Assembly: GCA_027605045.1 (NCBI GenBank)
Contig: JAQFWX010000016.1
Location: forward strand, 186,001 to 250,000
Length of the DNA: 64,000 nucleotides
Source of the DNA: Phallus indusiatus
Taxonomy: Eukaryota > Basidiomycota > Agaricomycetes > Phallales > Phallaceae
Direction: 5' to 3'
The translations under genes and the position numbers were made by a program. This document shows positions 35,734 to 48,131 of the stretch, one piece after another (within the stretch, counting starts at the first letter, position 1; the number at the start of each line of letters is the position of its first letter). Below the pieces are notes generated by a model. It was not told where the DNA came from. It saw only the letters and a list, made by a program, of their open reading frames with translations, and made no database searches.

Positions 35734-36414
35734 CAATGCTCACCGGTGTTTAGAAATTTGAAGAGAACTATTGGATACAATCAAGCGGATAGAGCGTTCA
35801 AGGATGTGGAGGATGGAAGCTTTGGATGAACCTGGGTGTTAGTGGAATAAATATACCAAGATATGGTGAATGACAATGGGCGAAGTATTAGCCTGAGTAG
35901 CTCAATTTTTTTGAACAGTTTGTATTCTTTCTTGAAATTTTAAATGAGTGACTCGCAATCCTTCCAAGTCAAATTTGTCTGAGATAATGAATTCAAGATT
36001 CGTAGAAATACCGCGTCAATTGAACAACGGTGCTAAGACTGGGAGGTCTAATAAAGGAGAATAATATAGCGTCCTTGAGCCCTAGAACAGTCGACCATAA
36101 TATTAACGATTGGCAATAAAGTATGATGGGCGTTTTTCCAAAAGGCAGGTGCGACTCAGTCAAACCAGCTCGAACTTACAAAGCCCTGCGCTGTTTGAGA
36201 GGCATCCACTGCGCAACCACCGACATTATAGCCATTTTTGGCTGAGTGGTGTAGATTCAACATCAGACGGGTAGACTGCAACAATGCGATTCAGCAGCAT
36301 CCAATATGAATACTAGATCGTATACTTACGCAAATACTGGACGAAACAACTGTCCATCTTGTAATTGGTTAATAAAGAGCTTCGAATTTGATCAAAGCGC
36401 AATGATCTCAAAAC

Positions 36415-37490
36415 TCACAAAGTATAAGACAGACCTGTCATACTTTCAGTATGAACAGTGTAAATACTGGCCATTAGGAAACATACTAGTATTTCATCCT
36501 TACTTTCAAAACATATCAATATAAAGATTTGTGAAAAACTTACAAAACAAGATACAAAACATCCATACTCCGTCTCGTAAGAATACCCTGTAAAGACAGG
36601 AGACTGGTATACCCGTCTTCCGCGCCGTGTGTTGCACATATGCAAATCTTGCAACAACAAAAACAAATATAATAGATTGAAACAGAAGTTCAAGGAAACT
36701 TTTTGGATTTCGTGAATTGCGTCATCAGCTTAACCGCCGGTACAAAAGCACTCACCCAATGAGGGCTAGAGTTTCGAAACGGTTCTCAATGGTGCATCTT
36801 CCAAATAGCTTTGGAAGAGAATGGTAAAGATCGTTAGAAGTAGTTTTGAACCCGATGATGTTTAGAATCAGGATAACAACCACCGTGGTCCCATGGATCA
36901 CAAAAATTGAAAAAAGGCATCGACGTAGCAGCTTCGAGCGTCCATAGAATGCATACACTGAAATATTTTTCTGATTAGTTATCCAAGTGTTCTAAAAAGT
37001 CAAAAGTCAAGGGGTCAACCTCGTTGTATTAGTAATATATTCGCCGACTCCATCGAGGTTACAGCAACGACACAAGCAAACCACGCGTATGTGAAACACA
37101 GTCTGAAGGACTCCCTTTCTGGCATGCTCGTATCTCGGACAAAGAAAGCATAAGAATTGAGACTAAAAAAATATCCAGATGAATCATGAATATCAATCAG
37201 ATAAATAAATACTTACATACATCTGAAGTACAAGAGGGAAATATCGGACTATGAAGTACAGAACTTTCACCCAACTTAAAGTGGACCTGAAGGATCGACG
37301 TTTGGTCATTGCTTTGGATTCACAACTTCGGATGTTAGAGGTACATACGGCCAAATGAACGTTATCTGTTTGAACGGCTAAATTAGAATGATGCATGATA
37401 TATCCAAAGAACTTTCATACCTCTTCATCGAAGGTCGAGACTGTATACCATACAAGGCAGGTTGTACTAGCGACTGGGATGTTCTGTTAC
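36415..37490 (-). CDS. DUF6533-type seven-helix membrane protein, copy 2
   Basis: Paralogue of the gene at 26660-27738 with the same order of pieces: CLVWYTVSTFDEE, SWVKVLYFIVRYFPLVLQ, VYAFYGRSKLLRRCLFS, ILNIIGF, ALIG|FLELLFQSIIFVFVVARFAYV across a clear GTGAGT...AAAAAG intron, and then RRVYQSPVFTGY in the ORF frame (spliced frame TGIPVSCLYRVFLRDGVWMFCIL). A TAACAG acceptor stands before the first piece at 37484. The exon carrying the start codon was not found. The family has unknown function; it may act as a membrane receptor or anchor. Better preserved than copy 1. Confidence 0.5.
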
Positions 37491-39235
37491 ACTCTGAATG
37501 GCATAAAACGACTAATTTCTCCACCTATGTTGCACAAAAAATGGAAAAGGGGGAGCGGGTGCGTTGACATGTGTGAGTCGATCATGTCGTAATGCTGAGA
37601 CATAGTTCGAAAATCGACTTGGGATAAATCGATTCTGAGCATCACTGAAGAAACTTTATATAAAAAAACAGGTGTGCCGAACTTCCAGAAAACTAGCCAA
37701 ATTATTGTTCGGCTTTATAACTGACAGCTGAATGTACGGGACCGGGTTAGTACCGGGTTCCACGGCCTAGAAAAAATATTTACTAAGCAAAGATAGCAGT
37801 ACTTACAATGATAGCTATTGTTAATATGTTTTTATAAAAATTAATCTACATAGCATAAAATTTAGTGACAATATCAATGTTGTCTCGTTTTGTGTTTTCT
37901 CTCGTGGTCAAACCACAATTCCCAGGATGGTTCTAGATTTCACGAGATTTCAGGCTGAAGAGCTTTGTTATATCACGCAGAGGTAAAATTAAGGAAACAT
38001 GAAAATTGCGACTTTAAAGTTGCGTAATCATAATGTGATTGATGGTGATCAAGATTCGACAGGGCCCGTCTTTCTTGGCAACCTGAGTTGGGGGAAATGA
38101 TTTCATAGAAAAACTTCATTTCCCCTCTCTTCAGAAAAGATTTTATATTCAATCCAGGGTATGACTCTGTCGACGTGGGACACCGGGTACCCAGGGGAAA
38201 ATTAAGCATACAATGCCCCGAATAAATTGGACTAGTGGACGGTGTTAGTGTGAAGAATATAAAGTGAAATGAAATCGGTCTGAAACTGAACTGCGCTGGG
38301 GCTGAACTCGGATTGTGACATTGCGGTGAGTATAAATCGGGTTCGAAAGAAAGAGCAAAGTGTATTATTGTACATCCAAAAACTCAATTTGGAAATTCTT
38401 GAAGAATATTCAGGTTTTATTTGTTGACCTATTAGGGAAAACGGAGTTTGAGCCTGGACTGGAAGTCTGGAACTAGTGCACAAAAAAACAATGAGAAGAA
38501 CAAATGGGGAATGTGGGAACAGATAAAGGTCGAATGTAGGAACGGAATCTGAAACTCCATAGAAGGTGAATTCAAAAAAAAAAAAAAGAACAAAAAACTG
38601 CGATCAAAATGTAGGGAAAGACAAACTAGGATTGTGTATTGTCCAGCGTGTACGTCAGGCTCGTCAATTTCCGACATAACCGAGCATATAAGTGATTTAA
38701 ATGTTGTGGCATTCAGACGTTGTGCAGGTGCTATATGACTGAAAGTGATTCAATAAGCACGCTCGGCGTTTCCTCGTAATCCGACACCGATTTCCTCGGT
38801 GGACAATATGCCATGCCAGTCATTCCCCATTGTGTGACTCAGAGCAGTGTTTATCACTCAATCGAAATTGGGATTGGTAATAACCGACAATAGAACAAGA
38901 TCCCCCGAGCAGAGAATGAATTTGGCTATGTGATGTGCGACTAGAACTCCGGATCAAAATTCCACTCTAGCTTTGCAATGTTTTACCACGTCTGTTCATA
39001 ATTCAATCAATACATCTTCATGGGGGGAAAAAAACTCTCATCCCTCATTCCAAAAGCTACTTTTCTTTAATCACCAAGTATATTCAAAATTTAACCAGGG
39101 GACTTACACTAACATTTCAACAGCTCCTACGCAGACAAAGACACTTATTATATTCATTAGTGGTTTGAAAACAGAGTTTTAGGGCGAACCATGAGAGGTG
39201 CCCATTTAGTTCTTCCTTGCGTCAGCCATACAAAG

Positions 39236-39686
39236 TCATGGAGAGAGGGATTCATCGCTAGCGCGGGAAGTCCATTTCCCTAGTTTGTATTAGTTAAGTC
39301 GAAAAACGCTGCAGGAAATAACTCGTAACACCCAGTTAGTCGTGCTGCATTGATAAGCTTAATGCTTTTGCCGACCCTCTTGGTTTTTTGCTCGTCAGAA
39401 AGAGAATTTAACACCGTTTTGTATTCCGTGTAATTTAACGGCTCCGTCGGGACTCGGAGTAATATAAGGATACAATTCTTGAGGTGTTCGTTTGAAACAT
39501 CACATGACGAATCCGACATCGTGTTTCGGCGTATCGTTTTCTTCTCCCACACGAAGAATGACGCCGCCACCCTCCCCGCCAATATGGGGGTGTTTAAAAG
39601 GAATTTACTCCATCCGAGACGATAGACCCTTCTGGTGGAAACTGGGAGGCCAAATATATGGCTGAAAATTGATCATTTGATTCCAT
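39236..39686 (-). pseudogene. P-type BTB remnant (B8)
   Basis: Starts like a P gene (MESNDQ, 39686) and follows it to SIVSDGVNSF, where a stop occurs. The rest of exon 1, the intron and the start of exon 2 are lost, and the sequence resumes inside exon 2 at NEHLKNCILILL, continuing through KLINAARLTGCYELFPAAFFDL. It breaks off near 39236 at a junction with block S. Two deletions and several point lesions make it a clear relic. Confidence 0.85.
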
Positions 39687-40434
39687 TTGTGTGTATACAG
39701 AAAGTCGCGATGTAGGCCAGAGTTAACAGTTCGCCACCGACGGTAGAGATGACGGTAGAGACGAAAAGGCTATCCCCCTTTTGAGTCCCCTTTCCGAACA
39801 CTCGTGGACGATGTCACGGCGACCGACTGAGTCTCAATTCAGAAAAGCGGCTTGCAATTGGTACGAACCTAGGTTTGATGCAGGCCCGTACTCTGTTTGA
39901 ATGGCTGCTTCATGATCGTTTTCAATGAGGTAGGCGAGGGCCGACATGGCGGCGCGGACCAAAGCTTGCATGTCACAAAGTGCCTCAGAGTTATTTGGGA
40001 CAAGAAGATTCAATTATACGCCATATGACTCACACCAGCACAAAAAAAACATGAAATTGTATTTCTCCTTTAAAAAATGATTTTTTCTAATGGATGAATC
40101 TGACAAACCATGCTGACGTGGTGCACGTTGCAAAAGCGGCTCTTGGAATTAAGGTGAACGATGAGGCGAGTGTCGGGTGCATTAACACCTAAATAAGGAG
40201 GTACCTGTTTTGCTGTTGCGACGATGTTAAGCACTCGGTATTCATAAACGACACATGAAACTGCACGGTGCAGTGAAGTGTTAAAAAAAAAGCCTGGCGA
40301 AGCTGTCTAAAGTCGTCTGAGTGCTCCCTCTTCTCTTGCCCTCTCTCCTGAATGAGTTATCTTCCTCGGATCTTTATCTTTGTTACTCCCGCTTGCCCAA
40401 ATGTCAGGATCATAGGTCTTAAAAAAGGCGAAAC
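39687..40434. other. Spacer without a recognisable gene
   Basis: Sequence not shared with the other inter-pair spacers. Short ORFs only. Confidence 0.45.
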
Positions 40435-41215
40435 TACACACCTTTCATCTGGATTTGGGATTGGAACACCCGCAAATATATAAACCATGGGTGCAACCCC
40501 AGTATTAGTGTCAGCGAGTCCATTGATAGGTCTAACGACTCCAGCAGGTGCAAGACATCATCAATTCATCTGCAGAAACCAAATCATGTTGTGCATCCGG
40601 CCCAACGACACATAAAACCGGACATCCTTGCGCCGGGGTGAATGATAGGTTCAGCAATACTATCTCTTTCTCTCGAAAACACTATACTGGATTGTTTATT
40701 GTCCGAGGACTCCTTCAAGTTCACGAACATATCACGGTCCGACTTTCTTCTGCTCGGCTTTGCATTGTCCTAGGATGCGATACCGATCCCATCGGGTGGT
40801 TTTCATTTCAGACTTGATGCCAATGCAGAAATGGGCGTGTTTTGTCCCGCTCTTGCTTTAATGACGCGCGCTGGCCGATCCTTCAGGCCGATCCTTCAGG
40901 CTTTCAACTTCAGGCTTCAACGCGAGACAGGAACATACCACCATCCTAGTAGATCAATGCCTTTGTCAGATTTTCCGCCTGATTTCATCAAAGACATTAA
41001 AATTTTTTTAACATTGACTGATTTGTTTTCGGAATGCGTTTCCTCGGAATACCGTCGATTAGCGTGCTCGTTGTCCGCGTCACTATGCATCTGCTGAGCA
41101 TATGTAGGGCAGGATCTTTTCAGACTCCGACGTTTGCGCTCCTACAACTTACAAGGTTTAGCACGCTGACTTCTAGTTTCGCTTCAGACTATTGTACTTT
41201 ACACTGGTAGTCATA
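40435..41215. repeat. Block R, copy 3 (non-coding)
   Basis: Third copy of the block at 17930-19090 and 29110-29990. It precedes Q gene B9, and the P gene expected between them is missing. The rest of the gap to 41559 shows no gene. Confidence 0.6.
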
Positions 41216-41559
41216 ATCCCGGGAATAAATACGCCCAGTCCTTCAGCTTATTGCCTTACCGCGGAAATTACCACCTAGAGCGAGAATGCAGGATTATGTT
41301 TACATATTACTCCAGCGAAGCTCGTTTATAGTTTCCTTTTTCCTTTTTCCTAGATCGCTTTTGTATGAGCAGACTTAAACAAATCACGTATTCTACATGG
41401 TCATTGGTACATAGTGCGGGCAACCGGGTCCTAAACTGAAGTTCTTACAAACGCATGGTGTCTTTTGAGGAGTCTGATTGGGCTTTCCCTGCTTGCGTCG
41501 TAGCGAGCAATTCATCAGAGCTTTGCATACGACAGACAAAAGCCGGTGACTTACCAAAT

Positions 41560-42674
41560 TTAGAAAATAAAGTTCGGATTCGTCTTTGTATACTCATCTT
41601 TTTTCACCTCTGGTAAACCAAAGTCTGCAATCACGTTGTCCCATATCTCGATATTTTTGTCCTTAATCAGACCGGACATCCAATCTGCACAGCCTTCACA
41701 AGCTCTGTAGGATTGGAATGTCAGGAAATTCCAGCTTTGACTGCTATTGACCGCCGATTTCCCATCAAGGACCGTTCTTCCAATTAATGACTTCAAACAA
41801 TCGAATATAATAGGGCAATATTTGACAACACCCCTTGCTGCCGCTGCACCTCCTGAACAAACAGGCCGTGAAAAAATCAATCCCTGTCCCTGCGTATTTT
41901 GATCTGAATCCGACGTATTTTGTGTTGGTGCAAAAGATCTGGTACTTTCTAGCCTTCTGAAGCGTTCCATCCAACGCATTTTGCCTGTTGTCATCCGTAG
42001 CCAGTCCTCCGAGCAAAGTACCTCGGCACCGTCTTCAAACGTCCAGGTTGTACAGTCTGAGTTGGCGAGTTCGTAGAAAGCACATGGTAGAAGTTCGTAG
42101 GATTCGGTTAGACGTGCTGCATTGATGAGCTTGATGCTTCTGTTTATCCTTTTTTGTTTGTGAGCATCTGAAAGGGAGGCCATAATCTCGCTGTATTCTT
42201 TGTAACTTCTCGGCCAGCTTCGCTGTAGTAACCTGACAATGAAGTTCTTGACTTGCTCCATCTGATACTTGTGGGAAAGGCGCAGAACACCCAAGGCGCC
42301 TTCGAAAGATATGAGCTCAGGGCCAAAGCACAGATCACTAGTGTCCATACGATGAGCTGAGAAGCAAGCGCAATCGTCTATGATCTATTAACTTACAGAC
42401 CCCTGTATATCACCTTCAACAGTTCACGAACATCTTCTACAGAATCTCCTTTCATCGGTACCGTAGGGATTTTGTCTTCTTTCCCGGCGATGTTTTCGCC
42501 AAGGGAAACCATGTCTCGGAAAACCGGGCTTTGCAGACACAACATGAACCGATGTACGAGAAACTTGTGTTCTACTTGATTATCGTTTTCTACGACGAGA
42601 TGTATGTCACCGTCTTCGTACCAATAAGGAGGTAAACGGATGAGATCGACGACCATAGCCTGAGACTCAGACAT
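41560..42674 (-). CDS. BTB/POZ domain protein, Q type (B9)
   Basis: A 351-residue protein from exons 42674-42397 and 42337-41560 with a 59-bp intron. N-terminus MSESQAMVVDL, LPPYWYEDGDIHLVVEND, HKFLVHRFMLCLQSPVFRDM; exon 2 gives FGPELISFEGALGVLRLSHKYQME, KLINAARLTESYELLPCAFYEL, CEGCADWMSGLI and EIWDNVIADFGLP. It is the most divergent B copy, with a different middle (STRSFAPTQNTSDSD, SGGAAAARG) and C-terminus. Its P partner is absent nearby. The shared GTAAGT donor follows the stop. Confidence 0.87.
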
Positions 42675-44943
42675 GTTGGGACTCGGAGTTGTGCGACGAA
42701 TTTTACCAGGTGTGTACAAAGGATATCTTGTGGCTAGAGGTGGCATCCTGGAAACTTTAATTCAGACTTCTGAAGCCGAAGGTGCACGAGCTCGTACGCG
42801 TGCCCTGTGTCGACATGCGACCAGTAAAATCTGCTGCAAGGTGAACAAATAAACCACGGTTCACGTACGCCCACATGGCCACACACGTCATACGCTTCAA
42901 CAAGGTTCACTTTGTCTCTATCCTTGGGCAATATACCAGGACCGGCCTAATGTTGTTCTCCTTACATAAAAACCAGTCGTCAGAATATATTTTGGGGTGA
43001 ATGTGAGTCTGTTATACACTTTCAGGTCAAACCATTTCGCACTTAAACGACTCATTAGACCATACGTTGGATATGGTGTATTGCCACATCTGACACCATG
43101 ATGTTTACTCTTGGACAGTGCCCGTAGCCCTCCTGTGATCGGTCTCCTTGTGGCATGTTTGCCCAAGTGCATAAATATGTCATTGATGTCTCGTGGAGCT
43201 CATTTTCCTCACAGGCAAAATTTTTACAGACCACCTTCCCGAGAGGGATTACTCGATGTACATTCCTTCAAAAACCGCTCCATTTCTACCGGCGCCGATC
43301 ATCAACATTCCAACATTCGCACCATCAACCTCCTTATCCAGACTTCTGACCCGCAGCTGTTCCTGCCACTCAATTACAAACTGCGGAACATTCCTGCGTG
43401 CGTCAACGCAAAGAAAGGGACTACGGGGAAGGGTGTATTAAGAAGACCATCAGTAATGCGAAGCAGACCGGAGGCAGCAACCTGAGACAGGAGAAACGTT
43501 TCCAATCTAGACTGGGGCCTACGCTGAGGAACGACGCCACTCAATTGATCCGAGCTGTGCACCGCAGACACCAAAAAAACGGCCACAAAGCTTTGAATTG
43601 CCTCGCTAGCGTAGTTGTTCAAACAACCAGGCACATTTGAAAACGCCAAGATGATTCAGACCTAGTTCATTATCCAACTGGCGGTCCGGGAGATGCGGTT
43701 AAGGCCTTTTCAGCCTCGAGCACAGTAAACAGGAACACGAGAAAGGAAGGATACTCGTGAAGATTTTTGTCAAGCTTGACTTTAAGATGGCGATAACGAC
43801 ATTCGCGAAGGAAATATGGAAGTGGTTTAGCACCGAATTTTTACCTTAACAACAGAACTGGGGCAACATGTTGTGGTTGTTGGCGGGTGCGAGGTAATTT
43901 TCATGTCTGTTTGGTATAGTTGATCGATTATGGGAAATACGTTGAAGATTATTGGAAGAGCATAATGAAAATAAGATGAAAAAGATCGTATGTATATCCA
44001 CCATCACTGACGTTGCTGTTCCTGATGTTGCATTTGTTTTTGTTGGATCGGAAGGCACAACCTCCGACAGATAAGATTAATCCTCCAAGAATTTTAGACG
44101 ACATTGTTTTTGAAGTTTTTGGACTCGGACAAGAAGATCGTCTGGCGGTTATGACCATTTATGTAAAGCATTAAAGTATCTTTCTTCTGTTGTCATTTGT
44201 CTCGGTCATTATTATGTTCACGCATTTTAATCAACTAATTGATCCCCCGCATCGATGAGATTTCAAAACTGTAGTACATATAACAACGCTTGATTCTTAG
44301 GGTAATCGCTTAAACGGTGTACATGCCCAATTTGGCATGAAGCGCCAAACAGCTCCGTCTTGGATCTTTCCATCATTTGCCTTGCACCAGTCCCAGACCA
44401 CACACATATATCTCACCAGAAGCAATGCATAACAACAACACAGCATTATTGCTAAAACATCAATTGAGCTCGCTTTCTCCTTTTTCTTTCAATGTCTTTT
44501 ACAGCATTGGCACTGGCGATTGGTAGCCGACGGGCCGCATCGTGTCGTACGTTGCAACGTGTTGTGACTCATTGCACTGCCATCCCCTGCAAAATTCATA
44601 TTCATGGACTGTTTGACAGATTTAAAACGTGGGATTATGTTCATTCGGCAATACACAACCCCCGAGAAGACAATCCCTCATTTGGAGGGGTGTTCAGCTG
44701 TACACGATTCAGATGGGTGACTCGACTGTCATTTGCCAAATGGTTCCTTCCATTTCCAATTTTCCACTCCGAAATGACATTACGGCTTCTGATGCAACGG
44801 GTGGGAAGATTCCATTTCGTATTTAAGTCAAAGAAGAATTTACGTCTCAAAGGTTCTACTAGTTTTTTCCTCCGCAACTGTTAACGTATCTCATATCTCC
44901 GTGGTATGTTTTATGTTAGTTTTTGTGTAGTTGACTGATCACC
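42675..44943. other. Gap between BTB array and ABC transporter
   Basis: ORFs of 90-130 codons overlap on both strands (43111-43649 and 44492-44884), but none has a recognisable motif or a coherent splice model. The last 100-200 bp should hold the ABC gene promoter. Confidence 0.45.
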
Positions 44944-47900
44944 ATGATAGTGAACATGGCTCAAGCTCAAGTTGTGGATAAGAAGTCGTCTACGGAGTGC
45001 AAACCAGCCACTGGGACCAAATCTGACGACGACGCGGGAACGCCACAGACGGATAACGACACCAAATCTACGACCAAGCCCACAAATGATACGAAAGAAA
45101 AACAAAACGCCGAGGATAAAGATAAAGATAATGACAAAGACAAAGCTAAAATCAAAGAAGACGATATAATTCTAGAAACGATTTCCCCGGGTGGCATCTA
45201 TTCCATAACGCGTGAAGTTCGCGTCCGTACCAAAAACTTCGACCTGCTCAACGCACCTATTCTTTTTGGAGAGGTTTATGCTGGGGTAAAGAAACGCGCT
45301 TCATTAATGCCTTATGGTTATCGTTTTTTCTTGGAGTGTTTCAACACCGCTCCCCTTCTTATGAGCATGTTTCTTTTGGTCAAGTTGTGGGGTAGTTTGC
45401 GGGTATGTACATATCTCCACAAGCTCATATGGCTCACGCGCTGATATTATTTCATCCTAGTCCACTCTTAGTTTGATTTTGACGGAAAAGTTGATGAAGA
45501 TTGTATGAATACCACTCCGGTTATCATGTCGCGTTTAACGTGTCTGTTTGCACAGATTCAAAATGGCATAACGTCTCACAAAATTGACGGAAAAGCATTG
45601 CTGGAGGTACTTTTCCTACGTCTCCTGTCCATAGCCTTAGAAAGTTTCGTTACCTCGAAAAGGTATGCATGCCAACAAAATAACTAAACCTATTTCATTC
45701 ATGTAATTTTCCCTCTTTTTGCAACAGCGAGCAATTACGATATGTTCTCCGGAGAAAGATCAGGTACGTTATCATGGGACGTATGCTCCATAGTATGTTT
45801 TTCACGTACCTCTTGCCCACTCTGAATCTCGCTGATATCTATCACCTTTAGCAAACCTGAATTTTGATTTGCCTGCGTATGAAGGTATGAACAGATACGC
45901 TCAATCTGTGACTCCACACTTTATCTCATATGTCTCGTTTCGTTCAGACTCAAAATACATCGAGGAGACAAACCATTACTACCCACAATATCACTGGCAC
46001 GACGAGGTCTGGGATCAATTCGAAAAAATTGTGGAACTCTGCAGCAATATCACGGGTATCTTCTCGCAATTCAGTTTTCTCTACTACCTCCTTCGGACTC
46101 AACCTGGTGGGATATTGTTCGTTATTGTATCAGCAATTCAACCAATCTCGCAAAGGAATTTTTTCAGTGGATCTCGATTAGCAGGTACGTCAGGTCCCCT
46201 TTTCTTTTTGCGCCATGTTATTTTTTTTGTTGATTTGAGATTTTGTGCGTTAGCTTGCGCATGGGACTCTAATCCTTTTTACCGTCGCGTGCAGACTATC
46301 TTGCGAATTATTCTTCAAAGTGAATACAGACTGGAAATTATAAGTCTTGGACTGAAGGATTACATATCCAAAGGTATTGTCTTTTCTGTTCATATTTCTT
46401 CTTTTGTTTTAATATCTCTTTTTATAGAATGGGCAGATGCCGTCAAAGGGCTAGGAGATATATCCGAAAGCCTGCCCGCCATGCATGGTGGCGAATTATC
46501 CGACGAATCCTTCCTAAAATCATTCAGAAGTAATATACTATCGCATTTACCTATGGTATGGTCTCTACCATTTCACATATTAAGAGCCTTAATCGTGTAT
46601 ACTTTTTGGAAAAAAAGATGTTCTATTCATATCAAGTCTATCTCAATCCGAAAGCATTTTCACTTGCATCTATAGCATTGGTTGATCAAGCGACCATGAT
46701 GATCGATCAGATTCTCGAGAACATTTTTGGAGCGCGTTATAGTACTAAAATTGACTTTGATTGGATGAAAAGTTTGTATGAGGGTGCGCCTGATTCACGT
46801 GTTATGGAGGATGGCGAGATCGTATATTCATCTGCTAATGACGGATCTTCGAATGGGATGGAGATCAAATTTGAGTGAGTTGGATCTGGTACTCATAAAA
46901 AAACCTTCTCTGATATTTTTTTTCCCTCAAGAAACGTCTCGTTCACCTATAGCAAAGGGAAGGAGCCGGTGCTGAAAGATATATCATTCACCATCCAGAA
47001 GGGTCAAACAGTCGTAATAGTCGGTTCTAACGGAAGCGGGAAATCGACTCTGTTGAAACTCATCAACCGGATATACGATGTATCCTCAGGGACCATTCAC
47101 GTAGACGGCAAACCTCTAAAATCATACGTCTCGTCTTCGGTTCAATACGCCATGGCCATCCTATTCCAAAAATTCAATCATTTCCCACTCTCATTTGCAG
47201 AAAACATATTTTTGGGATGCCCCAATCCCCCTCAGGCTCAGGTCAAATCATCAGAGAAAGATCAGTCTGATAACACTTATTTAACCGATCCCAGCCACGA
47301 GAAAACTCTCCAAGCGATTAAAATAGCCGCGGAACTGGGAGGATCCATGGAGATAATTGATAAAGAATCTAAGGGTATTAACACCGTCCTTCAACCGGTC
47401 GTCTCAACAGAATTCGAGAATTACGACGTTGCGAGTCAGAAATTCAAGGATTTCGTAAAAGAGATTTATAATCGTACCGTTGATATGTCTTTAGGGCAAT
47501 GGCAACGATTGGCTTTGTGAGTTCTTTTATTTGTTTTGTGTCGCTATCTTTTCTTAATCTATCCATTTCAGGGCGAGACTCTTCTACCGTTCTGGGATGA
47601 AGCATATCAAACTCGTGGCAGCGGATGAACCAAGCGCCTCCCTCGATCCTCAGATTGAGTACCAGATCTTCGGAAGATTGTATAGTTTGAGTGCAGAACT
47701 GGGGAAAACTTTGGTAAGTAGTCTTTGATCGCTTTCTTTTCGCGGCAATTTGGCTTCAAATTTGATTCTCAAAGGTCTATGTGACACATCGTTTTGGATA
47801 CCTGACTAGACGAGCGGATCTGATTTTGTAAGAGGTCACATTATAAGTCTCCCGCTCGAAGCTGAACGATTTTGACAGAGTCATGAAAGACGGTAAATTA

Positions 47901-48131
47901 GTGGAACAGGGCCGTCACTCGGACCTTCTTGCTTTGGACGGAGAATATGCCAAGTTGTATAAAGTCCAAGCTGAAGCATTTCTGTCTGATGTGAGTTGCT
48001 CTTATTTGGTCTACGATTTCATCGCTTGACTTTCTCGTCCCAATTTTCTCTTGACAATCAAGCCCAAGGAGACCACCACTCCTAGTACCCCGGAACGTGA
48101 TTCGCGCCCTCTGAGCAGCAGCGAGGAATAG
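44944..48131 (+). CDS. ABC half-transporter (one membrane domain, one ATPase domain)
   Basis: A 798-residue ATP-driven exporter from 14 exons: 44944-45402, 45461-45502, 45556-45662, 45728-45780, 45852-45884, 45948-46184, 46254-46373, 46428-46555, 46618-46874, 46932-47516, 47572-47713, 47775-47827, 47879-47990, 48063-48131. All frames join. Residues about 15-75 are Lys/Asp-rich and low complexity, then come the membrane segments. ATPase motifs: Walker A GSNGSGKST (510-518), Q-loop LFQKFNHF, signature MSLGQWQRLALAR (about 664-676), Walker B IKLVAADEP (about 686-694), H-loop VTH (726). The signature has SLGQ instead of the usual SGGQ. The exon 4/5 border is the least certain. Substrate unknown; such half-size proteins dimerise. 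Confidence 0.87.

Larger units (their letters stand above)
33300..39245. repeat. Block S, copy 2
   Basis: Longer copy of the block at 24797-29109. It carries a fuller rad9 relic, a small secreted protein gene absent from copy 1, and the second DUF6533-like gene. The tail at 37490-39235 repeats 27740-29105 and has no gene. Confidence 0.75.

Noticed and set aside
43374..43649. Overlapping ORFs of 80-124 codons on both strands
   Set aside because: No domain, no start context and no consistent frame; likely chance ORFs.
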